A DNA stretch of 64,000 nt from Bradyrhizobium arachidis (lineage in GTDB: Bacteria > Pseudomonadota > Alphaproteobacteria > Rhizobiales > Xanthobacteraceae), in assembly GCF_015291705.1 (NCBI RefSeq), contig NZ_CP030050.1, positions 2,790,001 through 2,854,000 on the forward strand, read 5' to 3'. The notes under the pieces were generated by a model. The model was given only the letters and a program-made list of their open reading frames with translations. It was not told the origin of the DNA and did no database searches. This document shows positions 42,915 through 52,468 of this stretch, piece after piece. Within the stretch, counting starts at the first letter, position 1; each line of letters opens with the position of its first letter. The position numbers were made by a program, and so were the translations under genes.

Positions 42915-43732
42915 ATGGATCATCTGAAGACACAGGGCATCAGCATGCCCAAGCTCGGCCTCGGCACCTTCCGCATGCAGGGTGATGCCTGCCGTGCCGC
43001 GGTCGAGAGCGCACTGTCGATCGGCTATCGCCACATCGACACCGCCGAGATGTACGCCAACGAGGAAGCCATCGGCACCGCGCTTGCCGCCGCCCAGCTG
43101 CCGCGTGCCGAGCTGCATGTCACCACCAAGGTCTGGCACGAGAATCTCAGCCCCGACGCCATCCGCCGGGCTTTCGACGCCAGCCTGAACAAGCTCAGGC
43201 TCGATCACGTCGACCTCTACCTCGTGCACTGGCCGTCAAGTCAGCGAACTGGGGCGCGGTGTTTGAGACCCTGATGAAGCTGAAGGAGGAAGGGCGCACG
43301 CGGGCGATCGGTGTAGCCAATTTCACCACGGCGCTGCTCAAGATCGCGGTCGAGGACATCAGGGCGCCGATCGCCTGCAACCAGATCGAATACCACGCCA
43401 TGCTCGATCAATCGAAGGTGCTGGCCTATCTCAACGCCAAATCGATCCCGCTGGTCGCCTATTGCCCGCTGGCGCAGGGGCGCATCGCCTCGGATCCGGT
43501 GCTGGCCGAGATCGGCGCCAAGCACAATGCGACCGCAGCCCAGGTCGCGCTGAAATGGCTGCTCGATCAGAACGGCGTTGCGGCGATCCCGAAAGCCTCG
43601 CGACGCGAGAGCCAGCAGGCCAATCTCGACGCGCTCAAGATCACGCTCGACGATGCCGACCGCAAGAATATCGCCGCGCTGCCCAAGGACGGGCGCTGCG
43701 TCAATCCGGGTTTTGCGCCGGCGTGGGATTGA
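42915..43732 (+). pseudogene. Aldo/keto reductase broken by one frameshift
   Basis: The N-terminal half (MDHLKTQGISMPKLGLGTFRM ... RHIDTAEMYANE ... VDLYLVHWPS) and the C-terminal half (NWGAVFETLMKLKEEG ... IPKASRRESQQANLDAL) are in different frames. The frames meet around 43236-43246, just after HWPS; the reading resumes as one intact reductase if one base is added or two are removed. The catalytic Asp and Tyr (DTAEMY) are in the first half and the NADPH-binding part in the second. A ribosome site AGGAG precedes the ATG. May be a true pseudogene or a sequencing error. Confidence 0.85.
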
Positions 43733-43757
43733 ACGAAGATATCTCGCGAGCACAAAG

Positions 43758-43782
43758 AAATGGCCCCGGGGAGGGGCCATTT
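43758..43782. terminator. Hairpin between convergent genes
   Basis: Perfect 10-bp stem AAATGGCCCC (43758-43767) / GGGGCCATTT (43773-43782) with a 5-nt loop and short A and T runs at either end. Probably a bidirectional terminator for the reductase gene and the His-rich protein gene. Confidence 0.7.
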
Positions 43783-43799
43783 CCACGTTGCGTTGCGCA

Positions 43800-44024
43800 T
43801 TAGTCCCAGTGGTGACGATGGCCGTGCTTGATCACGACGACCCTGTCGCGATGGTGCCAGCCGCGATGCCAGCCGTGGTCGCGATGCATGCCGTATTCGG
43901 CGCGGGCGCCGTACAGGCCGTGATGATGACCGCGCTTGACCACCACCGTCTCGGCGCCGGCCAGCGTCGGCGCCGCGATCACGAGCGCACCGAGGGCCGC
44001 AACCACATAACCAAGCTTCTTCAT
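43800..44024 (-). CDS. Small exported His-rich protein
   Basis: 74 residues with a signal peptide (MKKLGYVVAALGALVIAAPTLAGA) and a mature part in which about a third of residues are His or Arg (GHHHGLYG, HRDHGWHRGWHHRD, HGHRHHWD). Periplasmic metal binding is possible but not shown. GGAGGAGGAC precedes the ATG at 44024; a slightly longer start is weaker. An EcfG-type promoter lies 31-55 nt upstream. Confidence 0.8.
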   Translation of the reverse strand: MKKLGYVVAALGALVIAAPTLAGAETVVVKRGHHHGLYGARAEYGMHRDHGWHRGWHHRDRVVVIKHGHRHHWD

Positions 44025-44054
44025 GATGTCCTCCTCCAATCGAGTGCAAATCTA

Positions 44055-44079
44055 AACCGTGCATTCGCATGAACGTTCC
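44055..44079 (-). promoter_or_regulatory. EcfG-type stress promoter
   Basis: Reading the - strand: GGAAC (44075-44079), 16 nt, GGTT (44055-44058), facing the His-rich protein gene at 44024. Confidence 0.65.
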
Positions 44080-44116
44080 GGAGGAACGGGAAGAGATTTC
44101 TGAATGGATGTTCAGA

Positions 44117-44146
44117 CAGAGCATGATTCGAAAAGATCGTGCTCTG
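44117..44146. repeat. Short relative of the dispersed palindrome
   Basis: CAGAGCATGAT (44117-44127) and ATCGTGCTCTG (44136-44146) pair with one mismatch. The ends resemble those of the hairpin at 17014-17058, but the central part is missing. It lies just downstream of the 44156 gene stop on the - strand. Confidence 0.5.
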
Positions 44147-44155
44147 ACGCAATGG

Positions 44156-44608
44156 TTAATCGCAGCGCTGCTGTGCTGGCGTCGGCTCGCCCGTGCCGAC
44201 GTATTTGCCGTCTCTGATCGTGTACACCCCGCGCTCGCTGCGATTGGAGATCGCGCGCAAGCCGCCGTCCTCCAACAGCAGCAGGCCGAACTCGCGCGTC
44301 TGCTGCATCGAGGGGAAGTACACCATCACATTGAGCAGGCCCTCGGCGTTGACCGTCGCGGACACGACCTCGTTCTCGTCCTTGGCTTCGCCGAAATTGC
44401 GCCGGTACATCACCCGGCCGTCTTTCCGGATTTCGTAAGTGAGCCGCGCGCCTTTCTCTCGGTCGGGCCTTGCTGCGCAATCGACCGCCCATGAGCCGAG
44501 CAGGCCCCATTGCTCGACCGTTCCTGCCAGCGTCTCGGCGCCGGCCGTGGACGCGAACGCAATCCATAGCACCGCTGCCGTGGTCCAGCGGCTCACACAA
44601 CGCGTCAT
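44156..44608 (-). CDS. Exported hypothetical protein
   Basis: 150 residues with a signal peptide (WTTAAVLWIAFASTAGAETLA) and a beta-rich mature domain starting EQWGLLGSWAVDCAARPD and ending with a second cysteine, so a disulphide is possible. It loosely resembles the pattern of periplasmic IalB-like proteins, but no family can be assigned with confidence. Start at 44608; a longer in-frame start adds no plausible leader. Confidence 0.7.
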   Translation of the reverse strand: MTRCVSRWTTAAVLWIAFASTAGAETLAGTVEQWGLLGSWAVDCAARPDREKGARLTYEIRKDGRVMYRRNFGEAKDENEVVSATVNAEGLLNVMVYFPSMQQTREFGLLLLEDGGLRAISNRSERGVYTIRDGKYVGTGEPTPAQQRCD

Positions 44609-44766
44609 ATCTTGAAAAACCCCGCCTCGAACAATTCCAAATTCTAGCATCCCGGGCGCGATCGTCCACGCTGGCTGCCATTCGCGCGCGAATTTGATCC
44701 GCGTCAATGAGGCCGGTCGCATCAGGCGTAGGATGACGCTCCCGAAGGCGATGCGTGGTGAGAGCG

Positions 44767-45039
44767 ATGCTGAATCAAGTCATGGATTTCGCGGGCGAGG
44801 TGCTGCCGGGGAGCTGTGCCGTGCCGCCTTATTCCGAGGCCGCGTTTCTGGCCGAGCTCGGCGAACGCTTGAGAACCTCGCGCACGCGCTGCGAGCTGTC
44901 GCGCCGGGAGCTCGCCCGCCGCTCCGGGATTTCCGAGCGCTACATTGCCCAGATCGAGGCCGGCAAGGGCAACGTCTCGATCGTGCTGCTGCTGCGACTG
45001 GCCGCCGCGATCCACGGCAGCCAGCCCCAGGTGGCCTAA
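44767..45039 (+). CDS. BzdR/BoxR-like HTH protein lacking its C-terminal domain
   Basis: 90 residues with an XRE-type helix-turn-helix (about 25-85: LGERLRTSRTRCELSRREL, SGISERYIAQIEAGKGNVSIVLLLRL). This particular HTH form is typical of BzdR/BoxR regulators of aromatic-acid degradation, which normally carry a shikimate-kinase-like domain after it (about 300 residues in all). Here the frame stops right after the HTH and runs into the convergent aminotransferase. It is either a truncated remnant or a stand-alone HTH protein. A GTG at 44755 is an alternative start. Confidence 0.7.
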   Translation: MLNQVMDFAGEVLPGSCAVPPYSEAAFLAELGERLRTSRTRCELSRRELARRSGISERYIAQIEAGKGNVSIVLLLRLAAAIHGSQPQVA

Positions 45040-45047
45040 GCCGAACT

Positions 45048-46280
45048 TCAGGCCCGCTTCTCCACATTGGCGCTGCGGGCAGGCACGCCGAATTCCTTGC
45101 GGCAGACCTCGGCCAGCACGGCCACGCCCTCGCGGATCTGCTGATGCGAAGGGCTTGCAAAGCACAGCCGCAACCGCGAGCTGGAATGGCTCTTGTTGGT
45201 CGACCATTCCGGCCCCGGATTGATCGAGACGCCGGCGGCAAGCGCGGCCTGATAGAGCTTGAGCGTATCGACCTGGTCGGGCAGCTTGACCCAGAGGAAG
45301 ATGCCGCCCTTGGGCTCCTCGAACTCGGCCGCGGTGCCGAACTGCTCGTTCAGCGCCTCCATCAGCGTATCGAGCTTGGTGCGAAGCGCCTTCGTCAGCG
45401 CCGGCACGTGGCTCGCAAAATGCGGCTTGCAATAGGCCGCGAGCACCATCTGCTCCAGCGCGCCGGAGCCGGCATCCGTCTTCAGCGCCAGCATCCGCGA
45501 CATCACATCCCAGGGCGCGACGATGAAGCCGACGCGCAGCGCCGGCGCGATCGACTTCGAGAACGAGCCGATATGGATCACGCCGCCGTGCGGGCTCATC
45601 GCGTAGATCGCCGGCGGCCGCTGTCCCGACCAGACGAGGTCGGCATAGCAATCGTCCTCGAAGATCGGCACGCCGTACTCGGTCGCGAGCCGTACCAGCT
45701 CAGCGCGGCGGCTCTCGGGCATGATGGTGCCGGTCGGGTTCTGCACGGTGGGAATGGTGTAGATGTATTTGGGACGGATACCGCGGCTTTTCAGATCGGC
45801 CAGCGTCGAGGCCAGCACGTCCATGCGCATGCCGTCCTTGTCGAGCGGGATGCCGACCACGTTGACACCGAGCCGCGCCAGGCGAGTCAACGAGCCCTGG
45901 TAGCTCTCCTGCTCGAAGATCACGGTGTCGCCGCGCGCCAGCAGCGTGTTGTTGACGAGGTCGAGGGCCTGGAGCGAGCCGGACACGATCAGGAGATCGT
46001 CGACCGCGCAGTTGATGCCGGCATCGCGCTTGAGTTTCGTCACGAGGAACTCGCGCAGGGGCAAATAGCCTTGCGGACCATGCGCCAACCCATAGGTGGC
46101 GAGCGAGCGGCCCTCGCGTTGCAGGGCCGAGTTGGTCGCCTCGATCAGGCCCTCGAGTGGCAGCTGCTCGGAATCGTTATTGCCGCCGACAAAACTGTAT
46201 TTGGCAAGGCCCGTCCAGCGCGCAGAAGGGGCCGGCAGCCCTGCGGGAAACAGGGGCGCGAAATCGAAGCTGGACGTCAT
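45048..46280 (-). CDS. PLP-dependent aminotransferase, MocR/2-aminoadipate type
   Basis: 410-residue fold-type I aminotransferase. Visible parts: Tyr in TYGLAHGPQGYLPLREFL, YTIPTVQNPTGT, DDCYADL and the PLP lysine in GSFSKSIAPALRVG. It has the sequence of the catalytic part of MocR regulators or of LysN-type 2-aminoadipate transaminases, without the GntR DNA-binding domain. Start at 46280 is preferred over a long, low-quality N-terminal extension. Substrate not determined. Confidence 0.88.
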   Translation of the reverse strand: MTSSFDFAPLFPAGLPAPSARWTGLAKYSFVGGNNDSEQLPLEGLIEATNSALQREGRSLATYGLAHGPQGYLPLREFLVTKLKRDAGINCAVDDLLIVSGSLQALDLVNNTLLARGDTVIFEQESYQGSLTRLARLGVNVVGIPLDKDGMRMDVLASTLADLKSRGIRPKYIYTIPTVQNPTGTIMPESRRAELVRLATEYGVPIFEDDCYADLVWSGQRPPAIYAMSPHGGVIHIGSFSKSIAPALRVGFIVAPWDVMSRMLALKTDAGSGALEQMVLAAYCKPHFASHVPALTKALRTKLDTLMEALNEQFGTAAEFEEPKGGIFLWVKLPDQVDTLKLYQAALAAGVSINPGPEWSTNKSHSSSRLRLCFASPSHQQIREGVAVLAEVCRKEFGVPARSANVEKRA

Positions 46281-46371
46281 GGGAGCGTTCCTCGTTTCTG
46301 TTCTTGTTGAGCAGCCGGCGTTGCGCCGGCCAGCCTTGTTTCTTCTTTGCCGGCCGCCTGGGAGGGCGGCC

Positions 46372-46890
46372 TTACTTCTTTCCGGCCGTCCTGGTCGGAC
46401 GTCCCTGGCTGATGAAAGCGTAATGCGCATTGGCGACGCCGCCAACCATCAAGGCTTCGACCACCGGCTCGGCGATCTCGCCCGTTGCGGCCCAGTCGAC
46501 CAGGAAATTGGCCCCGGTCCCGCCGCGCACGTCGTCGGTCGCAATGAAAATCGAGACGGTGGCCAGCGGCTTCAAGGCTACCGGTGTCTTCAGATAGGTC
46601 TCGACCTGCTTGCCTGCGGTGTCGAAATAGGCGATGCGTTTGACTACCAGTGCTTGCGTCTCGGAGGCGTTGTGAACGCTCAAGGTCACCGAGAAGTCGA
46701 CACGCAGCTTGCCCTGGCTCATCGCAACGCTGGAATAGGCGGGCACGTAGAACCCGCCGGAGACGGCCAGTTCCTCCTTCGGCAGCGCGGTGAGCGAATC
46801 GGCAAAGGTCTGCTCGATATTGACCTTGGGCTGAGCGATTGCAGGCGCGAACGAACCTAGTAGGGCTATCAGCCAGAGCACGATCCGCAT
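46372..46890 (-). CDS. Exported DUF3124-type protein
   Basis: 172 residues with signal peptide MRIVLWLIALLGSFAPAIAQ. The mature domain has the DUF3124 pattern (LYVPAYSS-like AVSGGFYVPAYSSVAM, then FSVTLSVHNAS and IAYFDTAGKQVETYLKTPV), a beta-sandwich of unknown function. Divergent from the antiporter gene at 46958. Not in an obvious operon. Confidence 0.82.
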   Translation of the reverse strand: MRIVLWLIALLGSFAPAIAQPKVNIEQTFADSLTALPKEELAVSGGFYVPAYSSVAMSQGKLRVDFSVTLSVHNASETQALVVKRIAYFDTAGKQVETYLKTPVALKPLATVSIFIATDDVRGGTGANFLVDWAATGEIAEPVVEALMVGGVANAHYAFISQGRPTRTAGKK

Positions 46891-46957
46891 GTGACGAATT
46901 GCTCGCTTGCCGCGCTGCACTCGGTCACTAGGGTGCGGCAAAACGGACCGATTTGGC

Positions 46958-48688
46958 ATGCATGAGCTTATTCGCGACATCACTCTTTGTATCCTGTTTG
47001 CCTGGATGCTGGGCCTTTTGGCCCATTTCTCCCGGCAACCGCTGATCCTGGCCTACCTTATCGCCGGCTTCTGCATAGGTCCATTCGGCGCCGGCTGGGT
47101 CCAGTCGCAGGAATCGATCAGCGTCATCTCCGAGCTCGGCCTGATCTTCATGCTGTTCATGATCGGCCTCGAGATCGACCTGAAGAAGATCGTGCGGGCG
47201 GGCAAGGTGATCCTGTTCGCGGCGGGGGGCCAGCTGCTGGGCGGCTGCCTGCTCGGGGTGCTGTTCTTCGTCGGCATCGGCCTGTCGCTCGGCGGCGGCC
47301 ATTTCGATGCGCTCTATCTCTGCGTCGCCTGCGCGCTGTCGAGCACGGTCATCATCGTCAAGGTGCTCTACGAGAAGCGCGAGCTCGATACGCTGCCAGG
47401 CCGCATCACGCTCGGCGTGCTGGTGCTCCAGGACATCTTCGCCATCCTGTTCCTGGCCGTGCAGCCGAGCCTTGCCAATCTGCAGATCAGCGTCATCCTG
47501 CTCTCGATCGGCCGCGTCGCGGTGCTGGTCGCCGCCGCGCTCCTGGTCAGCCGCTACGTGCTGCCACGGCTGTTCCACCAGATCGCCCGCCGGCCTGAGC
47601 TGATCCTGCTCGGGGCGCTGGCCTGGTGCTTTCTCGTCGCCGAGACCGCCGAGCGGCTGTCGCTGTCGCGCGAGATGGGCGCGCTGATCGCCGGCGTCTC
47701 GCTCTCGACCTTTCCCTATGCGCTCGACGTCACCGCCAAGGTCACGACGCTCCGCGACTTCTTCATCACGCTGTTCTTCGTCGCGCTCGGCATGACGATT
47801 CCCGTGCCCGGCCTTTCCGTGATCGGGCTGGCGCTGATGATCGCGGCGTTCACGGTGGTGAGCCGGCTCGTCACCACCTTCACCCCGCTCTATCTGATGA
47901 AGCAGGGCCTGCGCGCCAGCCTGCTGCCGGCCCTCAACCTCGCGCAGATCTCCGAGTTCTCGCTGGTGGTGATCCAGACCGGCGTTGCCGACCACCACAT
48001 TGCGGCCGAAACGGCGAACGCCGCCTCCTTTGCCTTCGTGGTGCTGGCGGTGCTCTCGACCTTCGCGATGAGCCGCAGCGACGAGATCACCCGCTGGGCG
48101 ATCGGCCCGTTGAAGCGGATCGGCCTGAAGGACCTCGACGACGGCCAGGCGCGCGGCGAGGAGGGCCACGAGGGCGGCCACGGCGAGGCCCGCCGCATCG
48201 TCATCCTCGGCTTTTTCCGTGCGGCGAGCGCGCTGCTGGCCGAGATCGAACGACAGGCGCCGGTGCTGCTCGAGCAGATCACGGTGGTTGATTTCAACCC
48301 CAATGTGTACCAGACGCTGCTGTCGCGCGGCCTGCACGTGATCTATGGCGACATCAGCAGCGCCGACACGCTGCTCCATGCCGGCGTCGGCAAGTCCGAG
48401 ATGATCATCCTCAGCGTGCCGGATGCGCTCCTGAAGGGCGCCAGCAACGAGAAGCTGGTCCGCCACGTCCGCACGCTGAACCCGACCGCCATGATCGTCG
48501 CTACGGCCGATCTCCTGTCGGATGTGGGTGAACTCTATGAGGCCGGAGCCAGCTACGTCACGGTGACCCGGCTCAGCGACGCTCATGAGCTATTTACCGT
48601 GATCGAGGCCGCCCAGGCGGGGCTTCTGGCCGACAAGCGCGCCGAGCTCGACCTGCGGCTCGGCGAGCGGCGCGAAGTGCTGCCCTGA
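46958..48688 (+). CDS. Cation:proton antiporter, CPA2/KefB-like, with RCK domain
   Basis: 576-residue protein with about 12-13 transmembrane helices (1-390) in the Na+/H+ exchanger fold, then a C-terminal RCK_N (TrkA-N) domain (about 420-560). It probably exchanges K+ or Na+ for protons under control of a cytosolic ligand. The dinucleotide-binding loop reads ILGFFRAAS instead of GxGxxG, so nucleotide binding may be altered. ATG at 46958 begins a typical MHELIRDITLCILFAWMLG start; an upstream in-frame start would overlap the neighbouring promoter region. Confidence 0.9.
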   Translation: MHELIRDITLCILFAWMLGLLAHFSRQPLILAYLIAGFCIGPFGAGWVQSQESISVISELGLIFMLFMIGLEIDLKKIVRAGKVILFAAGGQLLGGCLLGVLFFVGIGLSLGGGHFDALYLCVACALSSTVIIVKVLYEKRELDTLPGRITLGVLVLQDIFAILFLAVQPSLANLQISVILLSIGRVAVLVAAALLVSRYVLPRLFHQIARRPELILLGALAWCFLVAETAERLSLSREMGALIAGVSLSTFPYALDVTAKVTTLRDFFITLFFVALGMTIPVPGLSVIGLALMIAAFTVVSRLVTTFTPLYLMKQGLRASLLPALNLAQISEFSLVVIQTGVADHHIAAETANAASFAFVVLAVLSTFAMSRSDEITRWAIGPLKRIGLKDLDDGQARGEEGHEGGHGEARRIVILGFFRAASALLAEIERQAPVLLEQITVVDFNPNVYQTLLSRGLHVIYGDISSADTLLHAGVGKSEMIILSVPDALLKGASNEKLVRHVRTLNPTAMIVATADLLSDVGELYEAGASYVTVTRLSDAHELFTVIEAAQAGLLADKRAELDLRLGERREVLP

Positions 48689-48857
48689 CGGCGGTCTTCC
48701 CCCTGGGGCATCCGCGCCTATATCGATGGTATCTGCGGTGCAAGCCTGAAAGCCGCGGGCAGGCCCGCGAGCCGGAATATGCGGTTGCGTCCAGGACACT
48801 AGCGCCCCGGCCGAAGTCCGGCTAAGCCTCCCGCTCATAACCGATAGAGATTGGGAC

Positions 48858-49934
48858 ATGCCCGATAGCGTTCAGGAAGTCTTGCAGGCCTTTGCCCGGG
48901 GCGAGCTCGTGGTCGTCACCGACGACGAAGACCGCGAGGGCGAGGGCGATCTGATTGTCGCCGCTTCGCTCTGCACCGCCGAGAAGATGGCGTTCATCAT
49001 CCGCCACACCTCCGGCATCGTCTGCGCGCCCGTGACCACCGAGGACGCCCGCCGCCTGCGGCTCGATCCGATGGTCGCCCACAACGATTCCGCGCATACC
49101 ACCGCCTTCACGGTCTCGATCGACTACAAGCCCGACGGCGGCACCGGCATCTCGGCCGAGGAGCGCGCCTCGTGCTGCCGCGCGCTGTCCAATCCCAATG
49201 TCGGCGCCAACGATTTCGCCCGTCCGGGCCACATTTTCCCGCTGATCGCCAAGGATGGCGGCGTGCTGCTGCGCTCCGGCCATACCGAGGCCGCCGTCGA
49301 CCTCTGCAAGCTCTCCGGCCTGCCGCCGGTCGGCGTCATCAGCGAGCTGATGAACGACGACGGCAGCGTGATGAAGGGCGAGCAGGTCTCGCAGTTCGCC
49401 GCCAGGCACAAGCTCAAGCACGTCACCATCGCCGACATGATCGCCTACCGTCAGGCGCGCGAGAAGCTGATCGAGCGGGTCTCGACCTTCGTCACCGAAA
49501 GTCCGATCGGCCCCTTGCAGGGCTATGCCTACCGCTCGCCGTTCGACTCCATCGCCCACGTCGCCTTCGTCTACAACGGCGTCGGCGACGGCAAGAACGT
49601 GCTGACGCGCTTCCACAAGCCGAACATCGTCAAGGACACCTTCACCGGCCACAAGCGCATGGCGGTCGTGCTCGAGCATTTCAAGAAATCCGGCCGCGGC
49701 GTGCTGGTGTACTTGCGCGACGGGGCGGCCGGTGTCCCCGTGTCGCCGCTGCCGGACGAGTCGGCGACCGAAGCCGACCGCAACCGCCAGTGGCGCGAGG
49801 TCGGCGTCGGCGCGCAGATCCTGCGCGATCTCGGCGTCACCTCGATCCGCCATCTCACCTCCTCGGTGCACGACTACAAGGGCCTGTCGGGCTTTGGCAT
49901 CGAGATCGTCGCCAACGAGCAGCTCGAGAGCTGA
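48858..49934 (+). CDS. ribB: 3,4-dihydroxy-2-butanone 4-phosphate synthase with degenerate GTP cyclohydrolase II domain
   Basis: 358-residue RibBA-like protein. The N-terminal synthase domain (about 1-205) is intact, with DDEDREGEGDLI, RHTSGIVC and GHTEAAVDL, and makes a riboflavin precursor from ribulose 5-phosphate. The C-terminal GTP cyclohydrolase II-like domain (about 210-350) lacks the C-x10-C-x-C zinc site needed for catalysis: no cysteines occur in it. This matches the RibBX-type variant reported in Proteobacteria. A separate RibA is therefore expected elsewhere. No complete FMN riboswitch was found upstream. Confidence 0.92.
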   Translation: MPDSVQEVLQAFARGELVVVTDDEDREGEGDLIVAASLCTAEKMAFIIRHTSGIVCAPVTTEDARRLRLDPMVAHNDSAHTTAFTVSIDYKPDGGTGISAEERASCCRALSNPNVGANDFARPGHIFPLIAKDGGVLLRSGHTEAAVDLCKLSGLPPVGVISELMNDDGSVMKGEQVSQFAARHKLKHVTIADMIAYRQAREKLIERVSTFVTESPIGPLQGYAYRSPFDSIAHVAFVYNGVGDGKNVLTRFHKPNIVKDTFTGHKRMAVVLEHFKKSGRGVLVYLRDGAAGVPVSPLPDESATEADRNRQWREVGVGAQILRDLGVTSIRHLTSSVHDYKGLSGFGIEIVANEQLES

Positions 49935-49943
49935 CACGCAGTG

Positions 49944-50032
49944 TCGTTCCGGGATGGCGCTGAAAGCGCCAGACCCGGAATCTCGAAGGCAAAGAGATGC
50001 CGGGTTCGACGCTTCGTAACGGCCCGGAATGA
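49944..50032. repeat. Dispersed palindromic repeat, third type
   Basis: TCGTTCCGGGATGGCGCTG with its complement GCGCCAGACCCGGAA close behind, then a second palindromic part ending GGCCCGGAATGA. It fills the gap after the ribB stop and reaches the region before the acyl-CoA dehydrogenase gene. The form resembles a frequent Bradyrhizobium intergenic repeat. Confidence 0.6.
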
Positions 50033-50121
50033 CCGAAACCAGGATGCAATTGCACTTGTTGCCGCGGCGCTTTAATTTGTCGGGCAATTATTTGACGGAA
50101 CCAGACGCGAAAGGACGTTTC

Positions 50122-51336
<1,215 letters not shown>

Positions 51337-51372
51337 GCGCTTACGGTACGAGGCAAGAGAACTCTCCACCTC

Positions 51373-51455
51373 CGTCATGGCCGGGCTTGTCCCGGCCATC
51401 CACGTCTTAGCCCGCGCGAAGAACGTGGATGCCCGGCACGAGGCCGGGCATGACG
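51373..51455. repeat. 83-bp dispersed palindromic repeat, copy 2
   Basis: Nearly identical in layout to 42681-42763, starting CGTCATGGCCGGGCTTG and ending GGCCGGGCATGACG. It ends 24 bp before the MBL hydrolase ATG, so it overlaps the likely leader of that gene. Confidence 0.85.
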
Positions 51456-51479
51456 AAGTCAGCAAGGTATGAGCAAGCC

Positions 51480-52397
51480 ATGTCCGACAACGACGACGTC
51501 CCGTTCAACCGCAACTTTCCACTGAAGCCTGGCGTCGTCGAGGAAGTCCGCCCCGGCGTGCGGCGCGTGCTCTGTAACAATCCGAGCCCGTTCACCTTCA
51601 CCGGCACGGTCAGCTACATCGTCGGCAAGGGCAACGTCGCGATCATCGATCCCGGTCCTGATGACGCCGCGCATGCGGCCGCGCTGCTCGATGCCGTGCG
51701 CGGCGAGACGGTAAGCCATATCTTCGTCACCCACACCCACCGCGACCATTCGCCGAACACCGCGCGGATCAAGCAGGCGACCGGTGCGCCGGTCTATGCC
51801 GAAGGCCCGCACCGCGCCTCGCGTCCGCGCTTCGAGAGCGAGAAGCACAACCCGGAATCGGGCGCCGACCGCGACTTCGCGCCCGATATCAGGATCGCCC
51901 ATGGCGACGTCGTCGAGGGCGATGGCTGGCGGCTCGAGGCGGTGGCAACGCCCGGCCACACCGCCAATCATCTCGCGTTCGCCTGGCCCGAGCGGAAGTT
52001 CAACTTCGTCGGCGACCATGTGATGGGCTGGTCCACCTCGATCGTGGCGCCGCCCGACGGCTCGATGATCGACTACATGGAATCGCTCGATCGTCTCGCC
52101 GCACGCGATGAGGATCTCTATTTCTCCGGGCACGGCCCTGAGATTCCGGACGGCCAGCGCTTCGTGCGCTTCCTGATCCGTCACCGCAAGGCGCGCGAGG
52201 CCTCGATCCTGCACCGCCTCGCCAAGGGCGAGACCGACATCCCGACCATGGTGCGCGCGATCTATATCGGCATCGACCCGCGCCTGACGACGGCCGCTGG
52301 CTATTCCGTGCTGGCGCATCTGGAGGATCTCGTCGCCCGCGGCGTGGTGGCGACGGACGGCGATCCCGTGATCACGGGTTCGTATCGGATGGCCTAA
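51480..52397 (+). CDS. MBL-fold metallo-hydrolase (LACTB2-like)
   Basis: 305-residue metallo-beta-lactamase-fold protein with the metal motif [10 protein letters not shown] (HxHxDH) near residue 80, a following TPGHTANHL histidine and SGHGP near the end. A C-terminal winged-helix-like extension fits the LACTB2 / ribonuclease-like subgroup. Substrate unknown. ATG at 51480 is preferred; an in-frame ATG at 51429 would translate the repeat. Confidence 0.87.
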   Translation: MSDNDDVPFNRNFPLKPGVVEEVRPGVRRVLCNNPSPFTFTGTVSYIVGKGNVAIIDPGPDDAAHAAALLDAVRGETVSHIFVTHTHRDHSPNTARIKQATGAPVYAEGPHRASRPRFESEKHNPESGADRDFAPDIRIAHGDVVEGDGWRLEAVATPGHTANHLAFAWPERKFNFVGDHVMGWSTSIVAPPDGSMIDYMESLDRLAARDEDLYFSGHGPEIPDGQRFVRFLIRHRKAREASILHRLAKGETDIPTMVRAIYIGIDPRLTTAAGYSVLAHLEDLVARGVVATDGDPVITGSYRMA

Positions 52398-52466
52398 GGC
52401 GAATGGCGAATTGGGAATAGCGAATAGGTGCTCTGCACTCGCTATTCGCTACTCCCCATTCGCCAA
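52398..52466. repeat. Imperfect inverted repeat between convergent genes
   Basis: Short motifs such as AGCGAATAG and GGCGAAT on the left return in reverse complement on the right (CTATTCGCTACTCCCCATTCGCC), around the loop GTGCTCTGCAC. It fills the gap between the MBL hydrolase and the DUF1499 protein and may terminate both transcripts. Confidence 0.6.
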
Positions 52467-52468
52467 TC

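Noticed and set aside
48689..48857. Possible FMN riboswitch before ribB (GCCCGCGAGC occurs)
   Set aside because: The other conserved blocks of the RFN element are missing or out of order, so the match to one short block is not enough.
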